Source: DASQPR01 sp963797675
Lineage (GTDB): Bacteria > Actinomycetota > Actinomycetes > Mycobacteriales > Micromonosporaceae
Assembly (NCBI GenBank): GCA_963797675.1
Contig: CAWCQQ010000002.1
Span: 1,426,001 to 1,490,000, forward strand
DNA length: 64,000 nt
Direction of reading: 5' to 3'
Part shown: in pieces, positions 7,915 to 18,063 of the stretch
Numbering within the stretch: position 1 is the first letter of the stretch
How the letters are laid out: each line of letters begins with the position of its first letter
Position numbers and translations under genes: made by a program
The notes under the pieces: model-generated
Databases searched by the model: none
Seen by the model: the letters and a program-made list of their open reading frames with translations, nothing else
What the model was told of the DNA's origin: nothing

Positions 7915-8346
7915 TTGTTCCTCGGCACCCATACCCCGCGCCTCGATGACAAAGGTCGTCTGATCCTGCCGGCGAAATTCCGCGAAGAGCTCGCCGGCGG
8001 TGTCGTGATCACGAAAGGGCAGGAACGCTGCCTTTACGTGTTCCCGACACCGGAGTTCGCCCGCATCGCCGGGCAGCTGCGAGAACAGCCGATGACACAC
8101 AAGGCCGCCCGCGCCTACGGCCGGGTGTTCTTTGCAAGTGCGCACGACGAAGTTCCGGACAAGCAAGGACGGGTCACCATTCCGGCTCACCTACGCGAGT
8201 ACGCGGCACTGACACGCGACCTGGTCGTGATCGGTGCTAGTTCGCGCGTCGAAGTCTGGGACAAGCAAGCCTGGGACACCTATCTGGCCGACAGCGAAGA
8301 CGCCTTCGCCGGCATCGAAGAGGGGGTGCTACCGGGCGGTCTGTAA
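7915..8346 (+). CDS. mraZ: Transcriptional regulator MraZ
   Basis: A 143-residue DNA-binding protein with two SpoVT/AbrB-like halves. The first carries FLGTHTPRLDDKGRLILPAK (residues 2-21), the second EVPDKQGRVTIPAHLREYA. The DKGRLILP and DKQGRVTIP motifs are the paired signatures of the family. MraZ oligomerises and autorepresses the dcw cluster that it heads. I chose TTG 7915, giving the canonical (M)FLGTHTP start with GGAGG 8 nt upstream; a GTG at 7906 in frame lies inside that ribosome site and is unlikely. The three GTGG boxes just upstream are its expected target. Confidence 0.95.
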   Translation: MFLGTHTPRLDDKGRLILPAKFREELAGGVVITKGQERCLYVFPTPEFARIAGQLREQPMTHKAARAYGRVFFASAHDEVPDKQGRVTIPAHLREYAALTRDLVVIGASSRVEVWDKQAWDTYLADSEDAFAGIEEGVLPGGL

Positions 8347-8391
8347 GAAAAGCAGCACCGTACGGCGAGATCTCCACCCGCGCTTGCCTCA

Positions 8392-8417
8392 CCTGGCTCC
8401 TCTTCCCCGGAGCCAGG
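8392..8417 (+). other. Hairpin between mraZ and rsmH
   Basis: CCTGGCTCC (8392-8400) and GGAGCCAGG (8409-8417) form a perfect 9-bp stem with an 8-nt loop. CTCA/TGAG flanks can extend it with a bulge. There is no T-tract, so it is more likely an mRNA-processing or stability element than a full terminator. Confidence 0.45.
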
Positions 8418-8474
8418 CGGGTGTGAGAGCGGATGGGGATCTGACCGTACGGGGCACGTCGAGGGGGTCGGGCG

Positions 8475-9509
8475 ATGAGTGCGAACGAGCGGTCGGGCAC
8501 GCATGTCCCGGTGCTGCTCGGCCGCTGCCTCGAACTTCTCGCGCCGGCCCTGTCCGCACCTGCGGCGGCCGGTCGGGACGCGATTTACGTGGACGCAACG
8601 CTCGGACTCGGCGGGCACGCCGCCGCCGTCCTCGCCGCGCATCCGCGCCTCGTCCTCATCGGACTCGACCGCGATACGCAGGCACTCGAGCGTTCGACCG
8701 CGCGTCTGGCCGCGTACAAGGATCGGATCCATCTGGTCCACGCGGTCTACGACGAGCTGCCGGACGTGCTGAAACGTCTCGGCTATCCGGAGATCGACGG
8801 CGCGCTCTTCGACCTCGGTGTGTCCTCGTTGCAGCTGGACGATGCCGACCGCGGCTTCGCGTACGCGCAGGATGCGCCACTGGACATGCGGATGGACCAG
8901 AGCCGAGGGATCACCGCGGAGCAGGTCGTCAACGACTACTCGGCCGCCGATCTCGCACGGGTGCTGCGGGTCTACGGCGAGGAGAAGTTCGCCAGCCGGA
9001 TCGCGGCGTCCATCGTGCGGGAGCGCGACAAGGCTCGGATCACGAGTTCGGCGCGCCTGTCCGACCTGGTCCGGGACGCGATCCCGGCAGCGACGCGGCG
9101 CACCGGCGGGCACCCGGCGAAGCGCAGCTTCCAGGGCATCCGGATCGAAGTCAACGGCGAACTGGCGGCGCTGGAATCGGCGCTTCCGGCCGCACTCGAC
9201 GCGCTCGCACCCGGCGGACGCGTGGTGGTGATGTCCTACCACTCGCTGGAGGACCGGATCACCAAACAGGCGATGACGCCTCGGACGCAGTCCACCAGCC
9301 CGATCGACCTTCCGGTCGAACTTCCGGGATTGGGTCCGAAGTTTCGCATGTTGACCCGCGGCGCGGAACCGCCCAGCGACGATGAGGTCGCCGACAACCC
9401 GAGGGCCGCGTCGGTCAAGCTCCGCGCGATCGAACGGCTCTCTGATACCGCACCACCCCTGACACCTTCGGTGAAGACCAAAGGACCAAAGACGAAGGGC
9501 GAGCGATGA
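8475..9509 (+). CDS. rsmH: 16S rRNA (cytosine(1402)-N4)-methyltransferase
   Basis: A 344-residue protein of normal family length. It methylates N4 of C1402 in the ribosomal P site using S-adenosylmethionine. The start region has GTHVPVLLGRCLELL, with His13 and Pro15 conserved. The SAM-binding loop is VDATLGLGGHAAAVL at about 36-50, the family motif FDLGVSSLQLDDADRGF lies near 116-132, and the C-terminal SYHSLEDRITK motif near 255 is diagnostic. ATG 8475 follows a G-rich ribosome site (GAGGGGGT). The stop overlaps the next start by ATGA (9506-9509), consistent with translational coupling in the dcw operon. This gene is intact. Confidence 0.96.
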   Translation: MSANERSGTHVPVLLGRCLELLAPALSAPAAAGRDAIYVDATLGLGGHAAAVLAAHPRLVLIGLDRDTQALERSTARLAAYKDRIHLVHAVYDELPDVLKRLGYPEIDGALFDLGVSSLQLDDADRGFAYAQDAPLDMRMDQSRGITAEQVVNDYSAADLARVLRVYGEEKFASRIAASIVRERDKARITSSARLSDLVRDAIPAATRRTGGHPAKRSFQGIRIEVNGELAALESALPAALDALAPGGRVVVMSYHSLEDRITKQAMTPRTQSTSPIDLPVELPGLGPKFRMLTRGAEPPSDDEVADNPRAASVKLRAIERLSDTAPPLTPSVKTKGPKTKGER

Positions 9510-10165
9510 CCCAAACCCCTCGAGTACGCCCGACCAAGCGCGCCGCTTCGGCCTATCCGACGGCGGGCAGCTCCGCGCTGCAGCCGGAGTATCAGCAGCC
9601 GGACTACGAGCAGTCGGAGTTTGCCGACGTCACCGACCCGGATGCGCCGCTTCGGACGCGTACGGCGGCCGAGCGTGCCGACGCCGACCGGCGCTCGGCC
9701 GAGCGGATCGCGCATCGGGCCGCCGGCCGGGCCGACATCGAGTCCCGGCGCCGCCTGCGGGTCGCGCCGCCGTTGCCGGTCAAGGTCGCGCGCGCGCCGT
9801 TCGTCGCGATGCTGTGCGTGCTCGTGGTCACCGGCGTGGTCGGCATCCTGGTGCTGACCGCAAAGATCAACGCGAATCAGTTCCGGCTGAACAACCTGCA
9901 GGCTCAGCAGGCCGGGCTCAATCAGCAGGAGGCGTCGATCAAGCAGACGCTGGCCGAGCAGCAGTCGCCGGGCAACCTGGTTGCGGCGGCGAAGAAGCTC
10001 GGCCTCGTGCCGGCCGGCACGCTCGCGTACATCCAGCTGCCCAACGGCAAGGTGTACGGGCTGCCGCAGCCGGCCACCACGACGACGAGCGTGACCGCGC
10101 AGGCGACACCGTCTTCGGCATCGCCGCCGACGGTGCCGCCGGCCGCCGCCGGGACGGGGGAATAG
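9506..10165 (+). CDS. ftsL: FtsL-like septal protein
   Basis: 219 residues, bitopic. A basic, disordered cytosolic N-terminus (1-95) is followed by one transmembrane helix at about 97-119 (FVAMLCVLVVTGVVGIL). Next comes a short coiled coil rich in Gln/Leu (FRLNNLQAQQAGLNQQEASI, about 126-145), and then a low-complexity Thr/Pro/Ala tail. Sequence conservation in FtsL is poor, so the name rests on topology, the coiled coil and position between rsmH and ftsI. FtsL forms a complex with DivIC/FtsB-type protein and FtsQ that activates septal FtsWI. The ATGA overlap with rsmH supports the operon. The gene is intact. Confidence 0.82.
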   Translation: MTQTPRVRPTKRAASAYPTAGSSALQPEYQQPDYEQSEFADVTDPDAPLRTRTAAERADADRRSAERIAHRAAGRADIESRRRLRVAPPLPVKVARAPFVAMLCVLVVTGVVGILVLTAKINANQFRLNNLQAQQAGLNQQEASIKQTLAEQQSPGNLVAAAKKLGLVPAGTLAYIQLPNGKVYGLPQPATTTTSVTAQATPSSASPPTVPPAAAGTGE

Positions 10166-10170
10166 GCCCG

Positions 10171-12434
10171 ATGACCGACCGGACCGGCGGCGCCGGCGAC
10201 GACCCCTCCGGTAACGGACGCCGGGCTCGGCGTACCCCTAAAGCACCTGTGGTTCCGCCGCTGCAACCGCGACGGACCGGCGCGGGCGGCACCGGCCGTG
10301 GCGCTATCTCACAGGCGCGCGCATACACACCACGCGGCCGGACCGTACGGGAGACCGGACCGGCCGCGGAACGCGACTCTGGACAGAGTCGCCAACTGCC
10401 GGCTGAGCCGGCGCCGGACGCGCGCCGACCGGCCCTCCGCCTACTTCCGGGTGGGTACGAGCGGGCCGGGTCGGACGCTGCGACGGCGCCGTCTCAGCCG
10501 GCAAGCCGACGCCCGGGTCGGTCCGCATCGAGCGGATCGGCCCAGGCGGGCGGCTCATCGAAGCCGAGTGTCCGGGCGGTCAAGGCGGGTGGCTCGCCGA
10601 CGTTGACCGGCCGTGCGTCCCGGCCGGCGCCGCGGCGTAGCGGTCCGGGGTTCACGAATCCGTTCCGCCGTCGGCTGGCGCCGCTCGGCCGGTTCACACC
10701 GAACCGGCGACTGCGCCTCGGTACGGTGATCATGCTGCTGATCTTCGCGACGCTCGGCGGTCCGGCTCGTTCAGCTGCAGCTCAGCGACGGTCGGGCGTT
10801 TGCCGCCGCCGGATTGCGGGACCGGCTCACCACGACGATCCTGCCGGCGGCTCGCGGTTCGATCCTCGATCGGGACGGCAACGTGCTGGCCCAGAGCATC
10901 GAAGCGCGCTATATCTACGCCGACCCGTCCCGGGTCGTGAATCCGACACTGACCGCCACCAAGCTGCGCGATCTGCTGGCCGTACCGGTGGATCAGCTGC
11001 TGCCGAAGCTGATGGACAAGACCCAGGCGAACGGACGAGCGAACGAGTTCGTCTACCTCGCCCGCGGCCTGGACATCCCGACCGCGGACGCAGTGATGGC
11101 GCTCGACCTGCCCGGCATCGGCGAAGGGCTGGACCAGCGCCGGGAGAACCCGGGACACGATCTGGCCGCGAACGTGCTGGGCTTCGTCGGCACCGATCAG
11201 ACCGGCCTCGCCGGGCTCGAATATGCGGACAACGAGCCTGCTGGCGGGCAAGAACGGCCAGGAGACGTACGAGATCGGCAACGGCAACCTGATCACGAAG
11301 CTGCCCGGCGGATATGACCAGGTCACGCCCGCTCGACCGGGCTCGTCGCTGGAGCTGACGATCGACCGTGACCTGCAGTACGAGGTGCAGCAGGTGCTGT
11401 TCGCGCGGATGACGGCCGCGAACGCCGACTTCGGCGCCGCCGTCGTGATGGACGTGCATACCGGCGAGGTGCTCGCACAGGCCAGCTATCCGAGTTACGA
11501 CGCCGACGCGTACGCGAACTATCCGCAGAGTGCGTACAAGGACGCTGCCACGCAGGTCACCGTCGATCCGGGTTCGAGCGCGAAGATCGTTGCGATCGGC
11601 GCCGCGCTGAACACCGGTGCGATCGCGCCGGATGCGACGGTCACGCTGCCGGCCAGCCCGATCCACATCAACGGCGGTGCCGTACAAGGACGATCATGCC
11701 GTTCCCGAAGGGCACCAAGATCACGATTCCGGGCATCCTCGGCGTACTCGTCGAACCTCGGCACGATCAACATCGCGAGCCATCTGAGTGCGGCCACGAT
11801 CTACCAGTATCAGCACCTGTTCGGGCTGGGTACGGCGACCGGCGAGGGCGTACAGAACGAGGCGCCGGGCGACCTGCTGCCGCCGTCGCAGTGGACCGCG
11901 ACGAGCTGGGGCTCGATCCCGATCGGCGAAGGGCTGTCCGCGACGCCGCTGCAGATGACGGCGGCGTACTGCGCGATCGCGAACAACGGCACCTGGGTCC
12001 AGCCGCACATCGTGAAGGCGACGATCGGGCCGGACGGGAAAGCCACGCCGGCGTCCGGCCGCGAAGAGCCACGAGGTGCTGACGCCGACGGTCGCGACCG
12101 AGCTGCGGACCGACCTCGAGGCGGTGACGACGGTGCCGGGCGCGACCGCCACCGACGCCGCGGTCAAGGGGTACGTGATCGCCGGCAAGACCGGCACCGG
12201 TCACCAGTACCTCAACGGCGCGCTACCTGCCGGGGTACGCGGTCTCGTTCATCGGGATGGCGCCGGCCGACAATCCCGCAGTACGTGATCGGCGTATTCG
12301 CACACGTCCCGGACGGGTCCGGCGGCCTGGACGCGGCGCCGGCGTTTCGCGACATGATGACCTTCACGCTGCAGCACTACCAGGTGCCGGCCACCGGCGA
12401 CAAAGCCCCGACATTCCAACTAACCGTGAAGTAA
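10171..12434 (+). CDS. ftsI: Septal peptidoglycan transpeptidase FtsI (PBP2b/PBP3 class), frameshifted
   Basis: A class B penicillin-binding protein that cross-links septal peptidoglycan. A long basic, disordered N-terminus (about 190 residues) precedes a single membrane anchor (LRLGTVIMLLIFATL). The dimerisation domain has ILDRDGNVLAQS. The transpeptidase triad is visible as SSAK (DPGSSAKIV, near 11575), SSN (AYSSNLGTI, near 11750) and KTG (IAGKTGTG, near 12188). Eight frame changes are needed, all consistent with one inserted G or C, near 10756, 11235, 11673, 11698, 11741, 12055, 12224 and 12286. Reading across them gives continuous family sequence to the stop at 12434. ATG 10171 is 5 bp after the ftsL stop. 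The gene is essential, so sequence error is likelier than decay. Confidence 0.9.
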
Positions 12435-12520
12435 GCAGAAATTCAGGAGATGACCGGACAATTCAGTTTTGCGAGGCACCCGGTCCGGGCGTCACGTGTG
12501 GCGTACTCGACGACGCCGGG

Positions 12521-12526
12521 TAGGGT
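12521..12526 (+). promoter_or_regulatory. Candidate -10 box TAGGGT for a leaderless murE transcript
   Basis: TAGGGT ends 8 nt before the GTG start of murE. No Shine-Dalgarno sequence of normal spacing is present. The layout matches an internal dcw promoter whose transcript starts at or near the start codon. Confidence 0.5.
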
Positions 12527-12534
12527 CTGACGCC

Positions 12535-14130
12535 GTGCCCGGCTATCCGCGTCCTCGCGTGACGACACCACGTTCCCTTGCCGATCTCGCCGCGCTCGTA
12601 GCAGCTCTCGGCGGCGACGATCCGGTGATCGTCGCGGCCGATCCGCTAGACGCCGAGATCACCGATCCGAGCGAGGAGATGCCGGGTACGAAGGTCATCG
12701 GCATCACGCATGCGAGCGACTCGGTCCAGCCCGGCGATCTCTTCGCCGCGCTGCCGGGCGCGAATGCACACGGTGCCCGGTTCATTGCCGCGGCCGAACG
12801 TGCCGGCGCGGTCGCCGTGCTGACCGATGCCGCCGGTGCTCCGGCCGCGGCCGAGGCAGGCCTGCCCGCGCTCGTCGTGGCGGATCCGCGGACGGTGCTC
12901 GGCCACATCGCATCGGCGATCTACGGGCACCCGTCGCGCAAGCTGACGATCATCGGCATCACCGGTACGGCCGGCAAGACCTCGACGGCGTACCTCGTCG
13001 AGTCCGGTCTGCGGGCGGCGGGCCACGTGACCGGCCTGATCGGGACGGTGGAGACGCGGCTCGGCGACTTCGTGATCGACAGCGTGCGTACCACGCCGGA
13101 GGCGACCGACCTGCACGCGCTGTTCGCAACCGCGGTGGAACGCGGCGTGACCTCCATCGTGATGGAGGTGTCCAGCCACGCGCTCGCGCTCGGCCGGGTC
13201 GGCGGCACGCACTTCGCGGTCGGCGGCTACACCAACTTCGGCTCCGACCACCTCGACTTCCACAAGGACTCGGACGACTACTTCGCGGCGAAGGCGTTGC
13301 TCTTCGATGGCCGGTGCGACATCGAGGTGCTCAACGCGGATGACGCCGCGCTGCTCCCGCTGCACAAGCCCGCCACGGTCACCTACTCCGCGAACGGCGA
13401 CCCGGACGCGACGTGGCGCGCGACCGACATCGCCGCCGACCATTACGTACAGCACTTCCTCGCACACGGTCCGGCCGGCCTCACGATCAAGGCCGGGGTC
13501 GGTCTGCCCGGACGGCACAACGTCGCCAATGCGCTGCTCGCACTCGCCTGCTTGACCGCGATCGGCGTGGACGGCCAGACCGCCGCGAACGGGATCGCGG
13601 CCTGCCTCGGCGTCCCGGGCCGGCTCGAGCGTGTGGATGCGCCGGGCGGCGTGACCGGCGTCGTCGACTACGCGCACAAGGCGGACGCGATCGTCGCGGC
13701 ACTCGCGGCACTGCGCGAGATGGCGACCGGCCGGCTGATCTGCGTCCTCGGCGCGGGCGGCGACCGGGACCGGCAGAAACGTCCGGTCATGGGCGCCGCC
13801 GCCGCGCGCGGCTCGGACCTGCTGATCGTGACCGACGACAATCCGCGAACCGAGGATCCGGCGGTGATCCGGGCCGAGGTGCTGCGTGGCGCGGTCGCCG
13901 CCGCGGCCGGCACCGAGATCGTCGAGGTCGACGGCCGCCGGGCCGCGATCACCGAGGCGGTCCGGCGCGCGGTCGACGGAGACGTAATCGCGCTGCTCGG
14001 CAAGGGCCACGAACGCGGCCAGGAGATCTCCGGCGAATTGCATCCGTTCGACGACCGGATCGAGCTGGCCGCGGCGCTGCGTGAACGCGACGAGCGCGCC
14101 GGCCAGGGCGGGCGGGTGAGATCAGCGTGA
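12535..14130 (+). CDS. murE: UDP-MurNAc-tripeptide synthetase (meso-DAP type)
   Basis: 531 residues, intact. It adds the third amino acid, most likely meso-diaminopimelate, to UDP-MurNAc-L-Ala-D-Glu in the cytosol. The N-terminal UDP-binding domain holds HASDSVQPGDLFAALPG. The ATP loop ITGTAGKTSTAYL is near residue 140, the HLDFHKD segment follows, and DNPRTEDP near 440 is the DNPR motif of meso-DAP-adding MurE. GKGHERGQE lies at the end. The start is GTG 12535; a second GTG at 12559 in frame is possible. The stop codon overlaps the murF GTG (14127-14130). Confidence 0.95.
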   Translation: MPGYPRPRVTTPRSLADLAALVAALGGDDPVIVAADPLDAEITDPSEEMPGTKVIGITHASDSVQPGDLFAALPGANAHGARFIAAAERAGAVAVLTDAAGAPAAAEAGLPALVVADPRTVLGHIASAIYGHPSRKLTIIGITGTAGKTSTAYLVESGLRAAGHVTGLIGTVETRLGDFVIDSVRTTPEATDLHALFATAVERGVTSIVMEVSSHALALGRVGGTHFAVGGYTNFGSDHLDFHKDSDDYFAAKALLFDGRCDIEVLNADDAALLPLHKPATVTYSANGDPDATWRATDIAADHYVQHFLAHGPAGLTIKAGVGLPGRHNVANALLALACLTAIGVDGQTAANGIAACLGVPGRLERVDAPGGVTGVVDYAHKADAIVAALAALREMATGRLICVLGAGGDRDRQKRPVMGAAAARGSDLLIVTDDNPRTEDPAVIRAEVLRGAVAAAAGTEIVEVDGRRAAITEAVRRAVDGDVIALLGKGHERGQEISGELHPFDDRIELAAALRERDERAGQGGRVRSA

Positions 14131-15536
14131 TCCGGATGACGATGGCCGAGATCGCGGCCGCGGTCGACGGGATTCTGACGCCGCCGGACGCGGCCGACGT
14201 GGTGGTGACCGGACCGGTCGAGTACGACACCCGCAAGCTCGTCACCGGCGGCCTGTTCCTGGCGTTCGCAGGCGAGCGCGTGGACGGGCACGATTTCGGC
14301 GCCGACGCGGTCGCCGCGGGTGCGACCGGCGCGATCGGCCAGCGGCCGCTGCCGGAGCTGCCGACCGTCGTGATCTCCGATCCGCTGCTCGCGGTCTCGA
14401 AGCTGGCCCGGGTCGTGATCGACCGGTTGAGTGGTGTCACGGTGATCGGGCTGACCGGGTCGTCCGGCAAGACGACGACGAAGGACTACATCGGGCAGGT
14501 GCTCGCGCGCGTCGGCCCCACGATCGCGCCGCCCGGCTCGCTCAACAACGAGCTGGGCTTCCCGTACACGGTGTTGAAGGCGGACGAGACCACGGCGTGG
14601 CTGGTGCTCGAGATGGGCGCCCGGGGGATCGGCCACATCTAGGATCTCTGCGAGATCGCGCCGCCACGAATCGGCGTCGTGATCAACGTCGGCGTCGCGC
14701 ACATCGGCGAGTTCGGTTCGGTGGAGAACATCGCGATCGCCAAGGGCGAGCTGGTCGAGGCGCTGCCGGGTGACGGCTTGGCGATTCTCAATGCCGACGA
14801 CCAACGGGTACGCGCGATGGCCGACCGTACGGCGGCCCGCGTGCTGCTCGTCGGTGAGGCGCCCGACGCCGACATCCGCGCGCGCGATGTCGTCCTCGAC
14901 GACCGCGGCCGCCCGGGATTTCAGCTGGTCACGCCGGAGGGCAGCGCAGCCGTCCAGCTCAGCGTCGTCGGCCGGCACCAGGTCGGAAATGCGCTCGCCT
15001 CGGCCGCGATCGGTCGGGCCGCCGGATTGGAAGTGGCCGACCTGGCGGAAGCATTGGCCGATTTACGGCCGCTTTCCACACGAAGGATGGATGTCTTCGA
15101 CCGCGCCGACGGTGTCACGGTCATCGACGACTCGTACAACGCGAATCCGGCATCGATGGCGGCCGCGCTGCACGCGCTGACCGCTCTCGCCAATGGGCGC
15201 CGTCGCTTCGCCGTCCTCGGCTATATGGCCGAGTTGGGCGCGGACGAGCGCTCCGGGCATGAGAGCGTCGGCGAGCTGGCCGCACGCCTCGGCGTCGACC
15301 GGCTGATCGCGATCGGCGACCTGGCCGAGCCGATCCACCGCGGTGCCGAGTCGGTCGCGAACTGGAAAGGATCATCGGTGGCGGTGCCAGATCAAAACGG
15401 TGCGACCGCGCTCCTGCGCGCGGAACTGCGGCCCGGGGACGTCGTCCTGGTCAAGGGTTCGCGATATCGGACGTGGGAGGTTGCGGACGCACTCCGCGCC
15501 GTCGATGAGCATGAGCGGGCCCAGGTGCACGGATGA
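14127..15536 (+). CDS. murF: UDP-MurNAc-tripeptide--D-Ala-D-Ala ligase, with an in-frame TAG
   Basis: Ligates D-Ala-D-Ala to UDP-MurNAc-tripeptide, completing the pentapeptide. The expected length is 469 residues. The Walker-like ATP loop GLTGSSGKTTTKDYI is near residue 109, followed by NNELGFPYTVLKA and, after the break, VGVAHIGEFGSVENIA and DSYNANPASM. At 14640-14642 an amber TAG lies in the same frame between GARGIGHI and DLCEIAPPRIG, where family members carry an Arg-type codon (GHIRDL). No frameshift is needed, so this is a substitution or local error rather than an indel. It starts at GTG 14127, overlapping murE, and ends with an ATGA overlap into mraY. Confidence 0.9.
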
Positions 15537-16675
15537 CCGCGATCGGTTCGGTCATCGTCGCGGTCTGCGTCGCGTTCGTCATCTCCCTCATCGGCACCCC
15601 CTTTGCCATCCGCGCCCTCCGGAAACTGAAGGCCGGCCAGCCCATCCGGGACATCAACCCGGCCGGTCACGAGCTCAAGCGCGGTACGCCGACGATGGGC
15701 GGCATCGTCTTCATCTGCGGCACGCTGGCGGCCTACGTGGCCGGCCATCTGACCCTCAAGACGCTCCCGCCGACCTACACCGTGCCGCCGGGCCCGACAA
15801 TGACCGGCCTGGTGCTGCTCGGGCTGTTCGTGTTCTGCGGCGGGATCGGTTTCATCGACGACTTCATGAAGGTGCGCAAGAAGAACAGCGCCGGCCTGAA
15901 CAAGCGCGGCAAGCTGATCCTGCAGCTCGTGGTCGGCGCCGTGTTCGGCTCGATCGCGCTGTACTTCCCGGCGCAGAGCATCTCGCCGAACGGCATCGTC
16001 TCGCGGACCGGTCAGACCGTCGCCAGCACGATGATCTCGTTCGTCCGCGACATCACCTGGCTGGAGATCGGCAAGGTCGCCGCGGTGATCCTGTTCGTCG
16101 CGATCATCATGGGCACCACGAACGGCGTGAACCTCACCGACGGCCTGGACGGCCTCGCGACCGGTACGTCGGTGATGGTGTTCGGCGGCTTCATCATGAT
16201 CTCGTTCTGGCAGTTCCGGCACTGGTGCGGAGACATCCACTCGTCCGTCTACAACGCCAACACCTGCTACGCGGTCCGAGATCCGCTGGAGATAGCGCTG
16301 ATCGCGGGTGCGGCCGCCGGTGCGTTACTCGGGTTCCTGTGGTGGAACGCATCACCGGCCCGGATCTTCATGGGTGACACCGGATCGATGGCGATCGGCG
16401 GCCTGGTCGGCGCGATGGCGATCGCGACCCGGACCGAGCTGCTGCTCCCGATCATGGGCCTGCTGTACGTGATCGAGACGGTCTCGGTGATCATCCAGAT
16501 CATCTCGTTCCGCGGCTTCAAACGACGGGTGTTCCGAATGACTCCGTTACATCACCATTTCGAGCTGGCCGGCTGGAGCGAAGTCAACATCGTCATCCGG
16601 TTCTGGATCATCGGTGGCATCGGCGTTGCGGTGGCGCTCGGCCTGTTCTACGCGGACTTCCTACGGAGACAGTGA
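15533..16675 (+). CDS. mraY: Phospho-MurNAc-pentapeptide translocase
   Basis: 380 residues, intact, polytopic (about ten membrane segments). It transfers phospho-MurNAc-pentapeptide to undecaprenyl phosphate, forming lipid I at the inner membrane face. Motifs in order: RGTPTMGGIVF near 42, DDFMKVRKKNSAGL near 108 (Asp pair for Mg2+), NLTDGLDGLATG near 200, FMGDTGSMAIGG near 280 and the MTPLHHHFEL histidine motif near 336. The start ATG overlaps the murF stop by 4 bases. It lies between MurF, which makes its substrate, and MurD/MurG in the pathway cluster. Confidence 0.96.
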   Translation: MTAIGSVIVAVCVAFVISLIGTPFAIRALRKLKAGQPIRDINPAGHELKRGTPTMGGIVFICGTLAAYVAGHLTLKTLPPTYTVPPGPTMTGLVLLGLFVFCGGIGFIDDFMKVRKKNSAGLNKRGKLILQLVVGAVFGSIALYFPAQSISPNGIVSRTGQTVASTMISFVRDITWLEIGKVAAVILFVAIIMGTTNGVNLTDGLDGLATGTSVMVFGGFIMISFWQFRHWCGDIHSSVYNANTCYAVRDPLEIALIAGAAAGALLGFLWWNASPARIFMGDTGSMAIGGLVGAMAIATRTELLLPIMGLLYVIETVSVIIQIISFRGFKRRVFRMTPLHHHFELAGWSEVNIVIRFWIIGGIGVAVALGLFYADFLRRQ

Positions 16676-16686
16676 CAATTCATCCC

Positions 16687-18049
16687 ATGAACCGGTATCT
16701 CATCGTCGGCGCCGGGATGGCCGCCGCGGCAAGCGCACGCGCCCTGCTGGACGACGGCCATCCGGTCACCGTGGTGGACCGGGTCGCGAGCGCGGCGACC
16801 GAGGACCTCGCCGCCGCCGGTGCGCGAGATCGTGATCGCGTCGCCGGCACCGCTGCACCTGCTGGACGGCGTGTCCGAGGTCGTGGTGTCGCCGGGCGTA
16901 CCGCCGCATGACGCTCTCGCCACGGCTGCGGTCGAGGCCGGCATCGACGTCTACAGCGAGCCGGAACTCGCCTGGCGGCGGCGTGGCCCGGCGGCGCCGC
17001 CGTGGCTCGCGCTGACCGGCACGAACGGCAAGACGACGACGGTCACGATGGTCGCGTCGATCCTGCGGGCGGCCGGTCAGACGTGTCGCCGCGCTGGGCA
17101 ATATCGGCGTACCGCTGGTCACCGCGCCGGATCCGATCTGGACGTGCTCGCGGTCGAGCTGTCCAGCTTCCAGCTGCACTGGTCGTCACGGATGGCGCCG
17201 GAGATCGCCGCGATCCTGAACCTCGCCGACGATCACCTCGAATGGCACTGACGTTCGACGCGTACGCGGCGGCGAAGTTCGAGATCTGGCGCGGCGTCAC
17301 GCCGGATCGCGGCGTCGCGATCGGCAACCTGGACGATCCGCGGGTGGCCGAGGCACTGGCGAAGGTCCGCGGCCGGACGGTCGGCTTCACGCTGGGCGTA
17401 CCGGCCGAGGGACGAGTTCGGGCTGGTCGACGGGTGGCTGGTGGACAACGCGTTCGGCACGGATGCCGCTGCCGACTGATCGAAGCCGACCGGATCCGGC
17501 CGCTCGGTGCGCACAACGTCGCGAACGCGCTCGCCGCCGCCGCGATCGCCCGCGCGTACGGCGTGTCGGTGGACGCGGTCCGGGACGGTCTCGCGAGCTA
17601 CGTGCCGGAGCCGCACCGCAACGCGCCGGTCGGCCGACGTCGCGCGGCGTGCACTACGTCGATGACAGCAAGGCGACGAACCCGCACGCGGCGATCGGAT
17701 CGCTGATGGCGTACCCGTCGATCGTCTGGGTCGCCGGCGGCCAGCTCAAGGGCGTGGACGTGAACGATCTGGTCGAGGCGGTCGGGCCACGGCTGCGCGG
17801 CGCGGTGCTGATCGGCATCGACCGGGCCGAGATCGCCGCCGCGCTCGCGCGACACGCGCCGCACGTCCCGGTCGTCGATGTCGCGAGCACGGATGATGGG
17901 GCGATGCGGATCGCGGTCGATGCAGCCGCAACGCTCGCCGAAGACGGCGACACGGTGCTGCTGGCGCCCGGCGGCCGCGTCGAAGGACATGTTCACGAGT
18001 TACGCGGCCCGCGGAGACGCGTTCGCCGACAGCCGTCCGAGGACTCTAG
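16687..18049 (+). CDS. murD: UDP-MurNAc-L-Ala--D-Glu ligase, frameshifted
   Basis: Adds D-glutamate to UDP-MurNAc-L-Ala. The N-terminal Rossmann-like domain opens NRYLIVGAGMAAAASARALL. The ATP loop LTGTNGKTTTVTMVASIL lies near 17015-17065, the family motif AVELSSFQL near 17150 and HYVDDSKATNPHA near 17650-17690. About seven frame changes are needed (near 16825, 17085, 17145, 17230, 17410, 17470, 17640 and close to the end), of both signs. One looks like loss of a G from TGGGAC at 17145. With one extra C dropped near 18032 the protein ends ...ADSVRGL with TAG at 18047-18049. An in-frame GTG at 16672 is an alternative start. Confidence 0.87.
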
Positions 18050-18063
18050 ATCGGGGAGCGCCG

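Noticed and set aside
7591..8190. Extension of the sigma-factor reading frame to 370 residues
   Set aside because: The extra 200 residues run antisense through mraZ and its operator, lack family similarity, and a TTG with a good ribosome site gives the normal length.
10171..12434. Programmed ribosomal frameshifting or split genes in ftsI
   Set aside because: Eight shifts with different local sequences, no shared slippery heptamer or downstream structure, and the same pattern in some 25 other genes. Sequence error is simpler.
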